A stretch of 64,000 nt of DNA from Antennarius striatus (GCF_040054535.1 NC_090787.1:16444001-16508000), one strand, 5' to 3'. Positions 1 to 34,299 are shown, numbered from the stretch's first letter. A program made the numbers and translations. The notes: a model not told the origin generated them from the sequence alone.

Positions 1-126
1 AGTGATCATTTTGAAGAATTCTTCAAGTTAACAAAATGTTTGATGGTTGCAAGTTAAAATCATTTTCACCAAGTGCCACATCAGCATAATGGCTGAAAGG
101 GGCAGATGTAACTTATAAATGTAACT

Positions 127-295
127 GCAGTATTTTCCGCACTATAAGGCGCACCTAAAAGCCTTTAATTTTCTCAAAAACCGAGAGAGCGCCTTATAAT
201 CCAGTACGCCTGATGTATAAAAAGTTTTTTTTTAAAGGCCATTCATTGAAGGTGCGCCTTATAATCCGGTGCGCCTTATAGTGTGGAAAATACTG
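127..295. mobile_element. Short non-autonomous DNA transposon (MITE) with 28-bp terminal inverted repeats
   Basis: Arms cagtattttccgcactataa... (128-155) and its complement (268-295) pair over 28 bp with one mismatch. Inner copies of gcgccttataatcc repeat the arm sequence. It is the widespread fish repeat of this arm type, probably Tc1/mariner-pogo related. An identical 11-bp direct repeat (taaatgtaact, 116-126 and 296-306) flanks it, longer than the TA expected. Confidence 0.8.
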
Positions 296-344
296 TAAAT
301 GTAACTCAGTGTAATGTAAAATACACTGAGTTAAGCAGAGAACT

Positions 345-378
345 GATTGATCGATTGATTGATCGATTGATTGATTGA
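345..378. repeat. (GATT/GATC)n tetranucleotide run
   Basis: Units gatt and gatc alternate over about 34 nt, upstream of otc. Confidence 0.8.
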
Positions 379-997
379 CAGATACAAATTTGCAATAGTG
401 TAATATGTTTACTCACGTTTTGCTTTTATTTCCGTGTGCATGGCTTTTATGCTTTTAAATCGCGCAATTGTGACGCTTCGTTCATGAAGATTTTCGTTAT
501 AACGTGTGTATGTCATTACTTGTGTCAGTTCAAGTAGCAGCAGCAGTAATAAACGGCTAAGTTAGAGTCGTTTTTAAAACGAATTTAGTTTGTCTGGTAT
601 TTAGAATCTGATTTTAATATTTATTTATTTATTTTTTATTTATTTTTATTCATGCCCGTCATGAGGAGCCTTGTCCCCGTGTGCCCTTAATGACGTCACT
701 GGAGCAAATAAACCTGTGTAACATTTCGTCATTCCGGATAAAAGACTTTCATTAAAATACGTGTCATCATGTATTAAAAACAAGTAAAAATAACCCTTTG
801 TCATCTTCCACTAATCGCTTGGAATTACTTTTTATTTTGGCCTTTGAGGCCACGCCCCCCACGCCTCCCACGCCAGTGGCGTTTGGGTGCCGTTCCTAAA
901 GGGAGCTCTCTGTCGGTACTTGAGGGCAGCACAGCTGAGTCGTGACCAGATCACACGTGGCGTGACGTGACGTGAAGTTGTGGGGGTTTGAGCTGCG

Positions 998-3711
<2,714 letters not shown>

Positions 3712-3940
3712 TTCTAGACACTGCCTGAAAAATGTCAGATTTATCCTTTATTCTATAGTAGCGTCACAAAAATAGATTTACAACACTACTTGCATTGCTT
3801 GCTGTGCAATAATTAACAGGTTCTTTATTCAAATTTTTTAACCTTTATTCATTTTATATTCTTAAAGATGAGACGATCAGTAATTGTCTCGTTCAGCCGT
3901 TTATTCGGTCAGCCAGTTTTAAACTTGAACTTAACCCAGA

Positions 3941-3998
3941 TGACATTGGGCAGGAGATGGGGTACACCCTGGAAAAGTCACCAGTTTATCACAGGGTG
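3941..3998 (-). repeat. Inverted copy of the teleost 3'-tail repeat, near otc end
   Basis: The reverse complement reads accctgtgataaactggtga, then cttttccagggtgtacccc, matching 38092-38192. It lies about 230 bp after the otc stop, inside the probable 3'UTR. Confidence 0.6.
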
Positions 3999-4174
3999 TT
4001 GTTTAATGTGTTTTAAATTATTAAAAATCTCCATTATTTAATTTTTTTAATTTATGAAAGTATAAGAACTGAGAATCAGAATGTAAAATCATCATCGTTT
4101 TTGTGTATTCTATGACTGTTAACCTGTCATCGCTCATGTTTGACTTCAGTCAGCTGCAAGTGCTTTCTTTTTGG

Positions 4175-4205
4175 AATAAATAAAGTTGTCTGAATCAGAA
4201 TCAGA
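4175..4205 (+). repeat. LINE-type tail with AATAAA (possible otc poly(A) signal)
   Basis: The AATAAATAAAGTTGTCTGAATC sequence and TCAGAA repeats are typical of fish LINE 3' ends. AATAAA at 4175-4180 is also the first such signal after the otc stop, so the gene may use a repeat-derived signal. Confidence 0.4.
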
Positions 4206-5049
4206 ATTATTACAGCCACAATGTTAATCAAAGTAATCAATTTTTCACAACACCATGTCTAAGAATCATGAGTTCGTCAATCAGACTTTCAAGCAGTTCC
4301 AAATACACCTCCAAGTGTGTACACAATTCATCACTTGATGTCCTTATCTGTACTTGCATCAACTCAACGCTTAATGGAAAGAAGATTTTGGTGCCTCAGA
4401 ATAATTTTTAGGGTTTGGTTTTTGCTAATTCTTCTGTGATCATGTGTTAGAAATTGTCATCTTTCCTTCATATACAGTATATTATACATTTTAGTTAAAA
4501 GCATTGTCTCATCTCCCGCCTGAGGTGGAGGTGTACTGCTGGTGGAACAGCAGGTAAACTGAGGTATCTGCTAACACTTACAGCTTAAAACTATAGTGAA
4601 AATGTAATCTTGTTTTACGTAGAAGCTTTTAATTTGGATGAAAATTAGAGTTGTAAATAAATTTTGGATAATTATTTCATAATTTTATTGGATCTAATGG
4701 AGTAGTGAGAGGACAGAGCTCTTTATACTCTTATTCAGTTCATCTGTATTATTACTTTTTCATTACCTTTTTTTTTTGGACCCAAGTCCACATTTGGAGT
4801 GTATGGAACATACACACATATGATTTAGAGACAAATGTCAGCATGGCATCTAGTGCAGAATTCATTCAATGTCAAAGAAGTGGTAAAATGAACAAATTTT
4901 TTGGTGTCCCTGAGAAAACTGATGAAGGCACATTGTTCCAAGATAAGGAATCTTGGCGCCAGCATTAAATGGGATTAAATAGGACTCATTTAATGCCGCT
5001 GCAGCTCCTCTCAACAAACTGATTTAATGTCAAAGCAGATGTTTAGACC

Positions 5050-5063
5050 GTCCTCTAGTGGCC
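5050..5063 (-). promoter_or_regulatory. Second CTCF-like core in the otc-gpr161 gap
   Basis: The minus strand reads TGGCCACTAGAGGAC, agreeing with 11 of 12 core CTCF positions. It has the same orientation as the stronger site 640 bp downstream. Confidence 0.35.
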
Positions 5064-5689
5064 AGATTAGGGTCTGCACTTGATTTTTAAGAAGAAAACT
5101 TTATTTTGAATCGTTAAATCAATGAGAGCTTCTCTTGGTATTGGGCTGTTTATTAAATGTAATTATTTCAACAATTATATCTGATTAAATTACAAAATCC
5201 AATTATGAATTAACCTCATGTTCCGCACATGTTTTGGGCTACTAGTCCCCTTCTCTAACGTTACTCTGGGTTACCTACTGTATTTTCCATCATTTCTACC
5301 AGCCTACTTTATTGTCGCTGGCTAAAGCCAAAACTGTCTCTTGTCAACTGAATAAAAATCAGCAATGTTTACAGAATCCTGCTGACAACCCAACAAACAA
5401 ACTAGCATGGAGAAAATAATATCACTGGAGAAAGAATGCAAATTTCAACAATTTGCTGTGTTTACCCCTGAAAAAAGTAGGGAGCAGCTGAATAGACCCA
5501 GATAAACTACAAATAACACTCAAATAAAGGTAACTATGAATAACTGGATCTAAACCCAGATGATAATCTGGATTATGAGGCAGATTATGAACTGGATTAT
5601 AGTCCACTAGCAGAGTTTGAGTCGTGAAACAATAGTTGATCTCCCCTGTTGTTCATTTGATCATACTGGGAGCTTTCTGCGGGCAGAGG

Positions 5690-5703
5690 GCGCCCCCTGG
5701 TGG
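5690..5703 (-). promoter_or_regulatory. Optimal CTCF core, minus orientation
   Basis: The plus strand reads GCGCCCCCTGGTGG, the exact reverse complement of the best CTCF core CCACCAGGGGGCGC. It lies in the otc-gpr161 gap, about 400 bp before the gpr161 CpG-rich region. Confidence 0.6.
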
Positions 5704-6066
5704 ACAGAGTTGGTACAGCGGGTGATTTCTGATTGGATAACAGCAGATAAACTCCTAGTGCGGGAAGCTTTAATCTCCGTGGGTGGTCCCCCCCCCCCCC
5801 CCACGAGAGGACGATGCAGCGGAGCGCTTCATTCAGGAACACCACCAGCCTGTCATTAAAGAAAGACTCCCACGCACATTGACACAAGTTTTTTATAAAC
5901 ACTAACAAACACCCCAATAAACAGATCACGTCACGTGAAATAGAAAAATAGAAAAAATAAAGTTTGAATGTTTTTTTGTTTTTTTTTCCCAACGGTGTGA
6001 GAATTGATTAAAAACGCGAATCTAGTCCTAGAAGTCACCCAGAGATAGATTACGTTCGCTGTTTCC

Positions 6067-6358
6067 ATGGCGAAACGCGTTCTCGTCCACGACCACCCAC
6101 ACAGTGGAGGAGTCTGCCGGGAGAGGGAGCCGCCTGAGGTGGGAGGAGGACGCCATTGCAGCCGCAGCTGGCCGCTGCTTCCTGACGAAACAAACCCCAC
6201 CGGAGTCCCAACACCGTCGAAAGGGCTTGCCAGAGATTTGTCTCGGTTCAGCCCACGGTCACCGGGTTTCCACCGTGAAAACCGGACTGGGAATGATGGA
6301 CGGGGTGTTCGTGGGAAGGGGAAAACGCAGCGCCTCCACGCAGAACCGCAGCAGGTAA
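6067..6358 (+). promoter_or_regulatory. gpr161: Probable gpr161 CpG-rich promoter and 5' noncoding exon
   Basis: A GC/CpG-rich stretch in otherwise AT-rich DNA ends in a good donor (CAGCAG|gtaacg at 6358/6359). A good acceptor (ctcctgacag) precedes 7654, so the region fits the untranslated first exon of gpr161. It contains ATGATGG at 6293. Across the predicted junction that frame runs past the gpr161 start and stops at 7709-7711, out of frame with the receptor. The transcription start is not determined. Confidence 0.5.
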
Positions 6359-7139
6359 CGAGGAGTCGGGGCGGACAATGGGGGAAAGTTTGAGCTAACG
6401 GCCGCTAACCGACGGCGGTTTGTCAGTTAGGCTTAGCTGCTGGCTAACGGAAACCAGCAGAAGACTAGCAAACAGTTAGCATCATCACTGCTGTAGCCTC
6501 CGCGGCTGAACTCAAAAGATAAAAACTCATTAAATCAGAGTTTAATCTGCAGTTTTCTTGGTGTTTTAACTCTTAAAAACTTATTTTGATGGAATTTTTT
6601 TTTTTTTCACTTCCAGGGTGGAAGTTCAAAGTAATGCTTGTGTTTATTCTGGATTTATTTGCGAAGCTAAAACTTACTCAAAAGTTTGAAAACCGGATGT
6701 GTGTTGTTGATGATTTTGATTTGCTTTTTTATGTTTTTTATTTTTATTTTTTTTTACAAAAAAAATAAATTATTAATGGAATCAATTACGTTGTGTAACA
6801 ACTAGTATATTAAAAAATAAGTGTTGAAGGTAATAAACATTACCTTTGATTGAAGGTTAATCCTAATCCCAGTCAAATCAGACTTGTAAACACAGATGTT
6901 TGATGAATGGAGGGTAAAAAGCACTTCAGCTGTAGGCGAGTTAAAGTCTGAACTATTATGAGTCATCTGCGTGGGGAAATGTACTGGTTACTATCACAAC
7001 AGCCTCCGTGAAGTAAAATTATATATTCAGACAGTTTGACATGTGTTTCAATGGATCGATAAAGAAATAGTTTATGATTCATATTGATTATAAGTCAGTG
7101 CAGAGATCTGACAGTCACGTCTGATGAGAATGAGTTAAT

Positions 7140-7193
<54 letters not shown>

Positions 7194-7365
7194 CTGCATA
7201 CACACACACATAATACTTGAATTAAGAACTATATTATCTATATTATTATACTATATTATTATTATTATTATATACTATATTACTATACTATATTATTATA
7301 CTATATTATCCTGAATTTCCCTTGGGATCATTAAAGTAAAGTATATATCTATCTATCTATTAGTA
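7140..7365. repeat. GT/AT microsatellite with SINE/LINE-type tail
   Basis: (GT) runs from about 7141 to 7182, then AT-rich tri- and tetranucleotide runs follow. The block ends in gaatttcccttgggatcatt and a (TATC) run at about 7345-7362, a common fish retroposon tail. Lies between the gpr161 5' exon and its first coding exon. Confidence 0.7.
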
Positions 7366-7697
7366 TAACAGCTGTTGCACATACTTTTTTGTTTTCTTTT
7401 ATACAATAGCATCATTGTAATATTAAATATTATTATACAGTATATGCATGTATAATAATAACATATGTGTGTATATATAAACTAACATTCCTTGGTTTCA
7501 CTTTTGCTGGCAGAATTCTTTCTGTCTGCTGTTGTGTTCAGGTGTGATGGTATGATCCACTCAGACTTTACCAGTTTATTGTTAAAATCAAGAGGGTTTT
7601 TTTTTTCAATAGAAAAACCCTCTAAATGAATTCCCCTTGTCTTCTCCTGACAGCCTCCCCCCATTCCTTCACCTGTGTGGTGGCCCAGTCGCTCACC

Positions 7698-10600
7698 ATG
7701 AACACCAGTAGGAACTGCACCCCCGTGGGGAACGGTGAGGGCCTGGCCGTCCTGGAGTCGGTCTCCATAGTGACCATCACACTCCTGGCCTGCTTGGGGA
7801 ACCTGCTGGTGGTGGCCACCCTGTACCGCAGGCCTTACCTGCTCACGCCCAGCAACAAGTTTGTGTTCAGCCTGACTCTGTCCAACCTGCTGCTGTCCAC
7901 GCTGGTGCTGCCGTTCGTGGCCGTGAGCTCGGCCAGGAGGGAGTGGGCGTTCGGGGTGGTGTGGTGCAACTTCACCGCCCTGCTCTACCTGCTCATCAGC
8001 TCCGCCAGCATGCTCACCCTCGGAGCGATCGCCATCGACAGGTCAGTGAAAGAATAACCTTATATTATGAAGACACTGATTTTTGATTTGATTATTTCGC
8101 CACACGACATTTGAACCTGTTTTCTTTGCGTCTGTATGGACTGTACCACTTCACAGGCAGCGGAGGGGTGCATCCTTCATCATTCAGTGTGTCTACATGT
8201 GTTGATTGTATCCCTTCCTGATCAACAATGTTTTTTATAATCAATACCACTAAAGACATTCAAGAAAAGTAATTTCTTTTCTATTCTGTGAGCTTTTTAA
8301 AAAATTTTTTTTAAACCAGAGTAAATGTGTTTTGTGTCAAATGTGATTTGACATGGTTTGTGTTGTTTGTGACTATAGAAACGTTTTGATGTTCTCATGT
8401 GGAGGTTGTTTTTTTTTGCATGTTTCCCTTTAAGGTCAGTGTTTAACCTCTTCAATCAGATCACTTAACCACACTCTTAGGTTTGTGGTATTTTTCTGGA
8501 GGGTTTTCCTGCTCAAGTGACGAGCATTAGAACGGCTTATGTAAAGAAACGTTAAATGCGGACTGACATGAATGCACCATTCATCTGAAAGCCTGAAATC
8601 ACTTCTGTTGAATTGTTCTTCTAGCAAACAAGACAACAATTAAAGCCCACATCTGTACACGACCCACGAAAAGAGAAAAAGAATGAATGCATGAATCTCA
8701 GCAAACTAAGAGAAACTTAGAGTAATTGATCGCCTTTTAATTTTAATGTTGTGTATAAAAAAAAAGTAGCCTGGAAAGAAGTTGATTTATTAAAATCTTC
8801 TCAATAAAATCAACGCATAATGAACGATCGAATGATTCACTTTTATTATACTGTGTTTTTGTTGATGGACTTCAGGAGATCTGAGGGTGCATTTACCCTT
8901 TGCTCTTATAATAGTATAGAGTATTTTTAACAGGGATCACAACGGACTGTAGGATTTAATTAGCTCCGTAGAACACAAACCTTCTGTTCTCAGTGGTGTT
9001 TTAATTACTCCCAGCGCCTTTGCAAATGTTCTGTAACACTGTATGTTTCTGTTCTCTGTTGTGTTTTCAGCTTTTGCAGAAAAGTGTTCCTTTTTTTTGT
9101 GTGTCCTCCCCCCACCGAGGTTCCTCACCATGTTCCTCTTGCCTTCCCTCAGGTACTACGCAGTTCTCTACCCCATGATCTACCCCATGAAGATCACAGG
9201 AAACCGAGCGGTGGTCGTCATCTCCTATGTGTGGTTGCACGCCCTGGTGGGCTGTCTGCCCCCCCTGTTCGGCTGGTCGTCCTTCGAGTTCGACTGCTTC
9301 AAGTGGACCTGCGTGGCGTCTTGGCACCGAGAGCCCAGCTACACGGCCTTCTGGGTAACCTGGTGCACCCTCCCCCCTTTATTCATCATGTTTGCTTGTT
9401 ACGGCGTCATTTTTCGCGTCGCCCGCATGAAAGCGCGCAAAGTGCATTGCGGGACTGTCGTCGTGGTCCAGGACGACCCCGCCGGAGCTCCGAGGAACGG
9501 ACGCAAAAACTCCAGCACCTCCACGTCCTCCAACGGGAGCCGGCGGAGCCTGGTGTACGCGGGGAGTCAATGCAAGGCCTTCGTCACCATCCTGGTGGTG
9601 ATCGGCACCTTCCTGGTGACCTGGGGGCCGTACGTCGGCGTGGTGTGCACCGAGGCATTGTGGGGACAAGGCAGCGTGTCCCCGGCGGTGGAGACTTTGG
9701 TGGCGTGGCTGTCGTTCTGCAGCGCGGCGTGCCACCCGCTCATCTACGGCCTGTGGAACAAAACGGTGAGGAAGGAGCTGCTGGGCATGTGTTTCGGCGA
9801 CCGCTACTACCGAGAGTCCTTCGCCACGCGGCAGAGAACGTCCCGCCTCTTCAGCATCTCCAACAGAATCACAGGTGGGAACGCCGCTCTGCTTTCACGC
9901 CGTAAACAAAGTGTGTTTACACAAACACACACATAGAACCTGGTGAACAACAAGGGTTCTGGCGGCGCTCGAGAAAAATGCGGAAAATACTGTATGTGTT
10001 CAAGAGGAATGGTCTTTTTGACGACCTCGCTCGCGTCGATGTGATCTGACGATGCATTCGTCTCCTTGCGTTCTTTCAGACCTGGGTATGTCCCCCCACC
10101 TGACAGCCATGCTGGCCGGAGGGGGGCATCTGCTGGCCCCGGGGAGCAGCACAGGAGACACTGGCTTCAGCTTCACTCAGGACTCAGGTGGGTGTTGGAA
10201 GCAGGAAGCAGAGGGAGCTGGAATGGACTTCATGCACGTGTTCTTAAATAGTTGTTTAAGCAGCGAGAGAAGAACAACATTCAGTTTTCTTTTCACGCTA
10301 ACAGTGTGTGTAACATGTTATTGTAAATGTAAAGTTTAATGGCAGTAATATTACAAAGACAGCTAATCTGGTGTAACCATCAGCAGCTTTTTCAAATTGT
10401 GTGCTTTTTGTCGTAGGACAGAATCCATCAGCAACACACTCGACACGAGGAGCGTTAGTCAGAGAACGTTATTCTGCGTTAAAAAACAGTGAAACTAAAT
10501 GGACTTTGCAGTGAACAGAGTTTAAAAGAGAATATATTAACGAGTGGCAATGAAACGAATATAAAGTCTACAAAGTCTGACATCTCAAATCGGGACTCAC

Positions 10601-11923
10601 TGCATAAAACTTGAGAAGGTTCTTTACTTGTTAACATGAGTACTATGAAATAGAGTTCAGCATTTGTTAGATTGGATTTAGACAGATTTGTCCTTCATTA
10701 ATTATTTAATTTGCATCAAGAAAAATAAACATCAAAATCTCTTCATGATGACTTTTTTTTTTTTTGCCATCAATGAAAGATTAACGGTTTTAATGAAAAT
10801 TATGTACATGCTGTCGTATTGTGTGTGTTTTAATACCGGGCTGATGATGGTGAGTTAAACATGAACTGGTAATACTGAGGTTAGTGATGGAGGTCTTCTG
10901 TGAACACAAGGTTCAGAAGGTCGGCAAATGGCGCCGGACTTTTTATAGTCAGCCTCACATTCCTGTTTCACAGCTTCCGTAGGTAGGGTGAGTCAAACTC
11001 ATTCCTGTCCTTCATTAAGGAATATTTCCTCCCTTCAGGCACAGACGTGATGCTGCTGGATAACTTCTCCACAGACGGCTCCTGCCATCCTCAGCACCAC
11101 TGGAGTCAGTCTGGGAAGAGGAGGAGCTCGGTCACCTTCGAAGACCAGGTGGAGCATTCCAAAGGTAGCTGTCCACATGCACTGATGGTCATTTTTAGAT
11201 TCAGAACATAGAAAGTATCTGTTATGTTTTGTGATGTCATCACTTTAAATAATAATCCTCAATGTAATCCATTCATAAACTTGGAAGATGTGCTTCTTTA
11301 TTTGGCCTTTTTAGGAAAGAGAACAGCCCAAGGTTTGTTATCGTGGTTTTATAAATTGAATGTATGTGTATGGTGTCAATTTTCACATCAGTCAAAAACT
11401 TTTAAAGACAAAACAGCAGAAAATATGGATAAAAAAACAAATAATGACATTAGGAATGATTACATCTATATTTGTTCAATAATTTTAATTTGCTATCTTC
11501 ATTAACAGTTTGTCTTTAAACAGTGTCTATAAACAGTAACAGAATGAACAGATGGGCAAATAAAGCTGCACAGCATTTAAATGTTGGTTTGGAATTTGGA
11601 CAAAGTCATGGTGTTCATAAATAAGAGCACGTCTGTATCTCTCCTTAGGTGAAAACACCAAAACCACCTCCGTTCAAGTCAGCGCCGAGGTGCACAAATC
11701 CCTCGACATGTTCGCTTCCTGTCTGGCGAAGGCCATAGAGAACGATGCTAAGCTCACCCTGTTTGGGGAGGACCTGGTGCTTCCTGGGGGGCTTTTCACC
11801 ACCAGGACGGCGCCCCGGCCCCGCTACCTGGACGGTCAGAGACTGAGGCTGGAGAGCATCGATGAAGGGATTGTTAAAGATGACAGAGAGGAGGAGCAGG
11901 AAGTGGAGGAGAAACCAGCGTGA
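7698..11923 (+). CDS. gpr161: G-protein coupled receptor 161 (5 coding exons)
   Basis: Class A orphan receptor of the primary cilium that raises cAMP/PKA activity and restrains Hedgehog signalling. Exons: 7698-8041, 9153-9874, 10080-10187, 11039-11164, 11649-11923. They total 1575 nt, 524 aa (human 529). Seven membrane segments lie between about residues 20 and 330. The DRY motif is [11 protein letters not shown], split by intron 1, and TM7 has [10 protein letters not shown] in place of NPxxY. The third intracellular loop carries MKARK (about 207-211), where mammals have V/I-KARK for TULP3-dependent ciliary entry. The C-tail has the amphipathic helix (about 447-470, [17 protein letters not shown]) that in mammals binds PKA type I regulatory subunits. 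The start MNTSRNC was chosen because the frame upstream includes likely 5'UTR exon sequence from 7654. Convergent with dcaf6, as in human. Teleosts can have two copies (a/b); I cannot tell which this is. Confidence 0.95.
8042..9152. other. gpr161: gpr161 intron 1
   Basis: AT-rich intron that splits the DRY arginine codon. No repeat or RNA gene recognised. Confidence 0.7.
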
Positions 11924-12976
11924 CCACAGCTCGTCTGTAGAGGCTGATAGACCAGTTTGGGTTTGAACACCAGTGCTTCTCCTGCTCTGGTGCGGTTTAG
12001 GAAGTCTGATCACGGGTACGCCATACTTGAAATTATTATTATGACATAGAGGAACATTTCGGTATGTTGGACCACACCATCAGTGTCTTTGCAAGCTAAT
12101 TTCAGTTAATGTAATCAAATAGGAATCCTTAATTATTTTAGCTTAAATGATCTGATTGTCTTAGTAATTAGTTTATTACTATATATTATTGTCTGTCCTC
12201 AGAATCGTCTACACATGCCTCATTTGAGCTGGGAATTTTTCCAGAAATAGAATTACCTCTGTCCTCTTACAGACTCTTAATACTCATCAAAACATGTCTT
12301 CATCAAATACTGTCCTTTGTTACGGTAAGTAAAATGTTTCCAGACACTTTTCTGTTACATGTGTTTTTAAAACATGACAGAAATTGCTGTCACTCTTTTT
12401 AATTTTTGCACGGGAGACACTGATGTGTCGCAGTGAAAAAAAATCACAGTAAAACAACTGAAGGCTGGATTCAATTTAGCTGCTTCGAGTTCGTTGTTAT
12501 TCTGTCGTTCATACACACGCTGTCAACTCAAGCCAGTCTGTTTTCCTGTCTGCAGCAGCGATCAGGTACCTTCAGAGCGAATCGGTCCTAATTATCCAGC
12601 GTCTGTCGGAGCAGTCCTGACATTTCATGCTGAGCTGCTGCACAGTCTTTGCACTTGAATGTGTGTGTGTGTTTTTCTCATAGAAACCACTGTTGTCTTT
12701 CTGAGCTGCTTAAAATTCAGTGTTGTTGTATTCTGTCCAGGATAACCCATTAAGAAGAAGAATGAACAATGTCAAATGGGTTCAGAGTGAAAGCTGATGA
12801 TCAGTGGAGTTGTGTAAAGTGATCGTGTTGTAGGTCTTCATCGGTACTCGTGGTTTTCTCCCCTTTAAACACTCCAGTGGTCTCTTAAACAGAGGACATG
12901 TATTAAGTAGAGCATCATTAAAGTGCTTCAGTGTTACCTCATATCCTCATATTCTGTTTGGTGCTATTGTAAAAAA

Positions 12977-12982
12977 AATAAA
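12977..12982 (+). terminator. gpr161: gpr161 poly(A) signal (candidate)
   Basis: AATAAA occurs in an A-rich run about 1.05 kb past the stop. Another AATAAA lies near 13497. Confidence 0.4.
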
Positions 12983-13934
12983 AATAAAAAAAGGTACAGA
13001 ACACAGCTGAGAAGTATTGTAACCTTTTGATTGGAACTATTAAATATTAATACAAATATTTGCATTTAAAGTTTGTATCAAGGTGCTTGTATTAAATGTT
13101 TTTACAAGAGATGAGTAAATCTTTTTTTTTTTTGTTGCCGTTTCATTTAGAATCTGACATCACATGAAAAACATCAAGGAGGAGCTGTTTGGTTGTGGGT
13201 AATGTAGGCATCAGGTTTTGAAGAGGACGAAGAATACAGTACATGGATTAAAAATCTGTTCTCAACTGATTTTTGATGCTTTGTACTGTTCATTTTAGGT
13301 TTGATTCAACCAACAGGATTACAAATATCTACACTCTTAAAAAAAATAAAAATGAAACGAGCTATGACTGTGGATTTTCTTTCATCTAGATGCAGTGTAT
13401 TCTCTAAAAAAATGAGTTCTTGATCTGCTTTCATTGTGAAGAACATCGCTGCCAGTCGTGTCCTCATGAGATCAAACGGTGAATGATTGACAGCAAATAA
13501 ACACGTTTGAGTGTTCAAAGCAGGCATAAATATTGCTGAACCCATCCATTAGAGTCAATCTCAATTATCTGAAGGTTAAACATCTTTTAATGTGTTGGAA
13601 TCCTGGTGAGGAGACAGGTTGATGCTGACAGCTGCAGAGATGACAACACAGATCCAGGGTTTGGTGAACATCTGATGTTGTTCAGAGAACACAGCCTGGC
13701 GTTAAAGCTGAAGCCGGTTAATGATGGGAGTGTGTCTGTTTCTACACAATACTAAACGATCTCTCTGAGAGATAACAGACATCAATGTGAACAGTAAACG
13801 TTTATTTCTGGACTGATTTTCAATTCATTTATAGCATGTTGCACAATTGTCTTTAGATTTTATCTTCCAGACCTGAGTGCAGACATCTTTAAGATGTCAT
13901 AGCTTTATTTCTTACCAAATTCTGTAAAAGATAA

Positions 13935-13940
13935 TTTATT
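13935..13940 (-). terminator. dcaf6: dcaf6 poly(A) signal (candidate)
   Basis: Minus-strand AATAAA lies about 490 nt past the stop. A further one lies at 13801-13806, so the 3'UTR end is unresolved. Confidence 0.4.
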
Positions 13941-14425
13941 CATAAGTCCCTTTAGGGAGAAGAACCATAGCTTTGTTTTTCTTCAAAAGTTAAGCATTCT
14001 CCATGTATGTATTACTTAAAAGTCCATGTTTACATGCGTAACTGCCTGAGGAGCACATCAACAATCCTTTAGCTTTGTGCTACAAATTCAAAATGTCACA
14101 CGTTAACACTGATCGAAGCTCACTTTCGCCTAACAAAATAATATTGCACTTTACATTCTTGCACACCAGCCACCGTTAATCTCACACCTAATATAATGTT
14201 TATATGCTGACGTCTTTTCCTTTTGCATTCATACAGATGTAGTTTATCCCCATACAGAAACATCAGTAAGAAAGTCATTTTAAAAAACACGGGGAGGGGC
14301 GGTACAAATTACACTAATCTCATAAAGGAAGTATTCTACACTGTACTTGTACAAATTTCGGGTGTTTTCAAGTGCTGTACAGCAAAAAACAAATAGTGTT
14401 TTCTTTCAAATAAAAAGCCAGCAGG

Positions 14426-33607
<19,182 letters not shown>

Positions 33608-34299
33608 TGTGACCATATGTGGATCTCACTTAACAATAACATTGAAACTCCGCTGCTCCTCTCTGATTAATGTCGCCTGGTGTTTTCTCGCCGCCTCGGT
33701 TCTGACATCGACACCAGTCCCCGTGTCGGGACAGCTCTGCCGTTAACTCCGTCCGACGCTCAGCGTTCGCATTGCCTGAGGTGAGAGACTGGCTCCAGTC
33801 CTGTCTGCGCCGCCCGACGGGGGTCCGGGACTAATTCCCTGCTGTCCGGGCTGCTATCTGCGCTGCTAGCCTAGCCTGGCTTGTTTCTTCTAGCGGACAG
33901 CTGAGTCCAAGTCTCGCGATAAACTACGTGGTTTGACAGAATGGGAAGGGACGCTCGTTTTACTGACTTGGGCAGCTCGGATGGATTGTATCCGGTAAAT
34001 AGGGGTTTTTTATTATATATTTATGTAGTTGTGGATTGTTTTATCTGTCTGTCTGTCTGTCTGAAAACTGTGCTACTTGAAACAGTAAACAAGGCAGTCA
34101 GAGACTGCAACATCCCGCGACTTACTCTGACCTCCTTCCAGGGAAGTCTGGGTACCTTGAAAGTAGTACCTGACAAGTGCATAGCTTTGACCGTTCAGGG
34201 TATTTCAGGGTAGCATAGACCAAAGCCCTAGCTTTGATCTATGGTCTTACTCACACTGGCCTTCTCCTTTGTTTTTCTATCTTATCCAGTTCCTGAGGG

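Larger units (their letters stand above)
3712..6066. other. otc-gpr161 intergenic region
   Basis: AT-rich DNA with the otc 3'UTR, two retroposon-tail fragments and two CTCF-like motifs. A run of C lies at about 5789-5801. I see no coding exon. Confidence 0.7.
11924..14425. other. Convergent 3' ends of gpr161 and dcaf6
   Basis: 3'UTR and spacer between converging genes, with candidate poly(A) signals on both strands. No further gene seen. Confidence 0.65.

Noticed and set aside
5597-5992. 131-codon minus-strand open frame between otc and gpr161
   Set aside because: No domain, no splice support, and it overlaps the CTCF-like site and a poly-C run.
9084-9905. 273-codon plus-strand open frame overlapping gpr161 exon 2
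   Set aside because: It is a second frame of the GC-rich receptor exon; the receptor frame has clear homology and phase-consistent splice sites.
9978-9993. Third copy of the 128-295 MITE (gcggaaaatactgta)
   Set aside because: Only about 15 bp match with no second arm; chance or an unrecognisable remnant.
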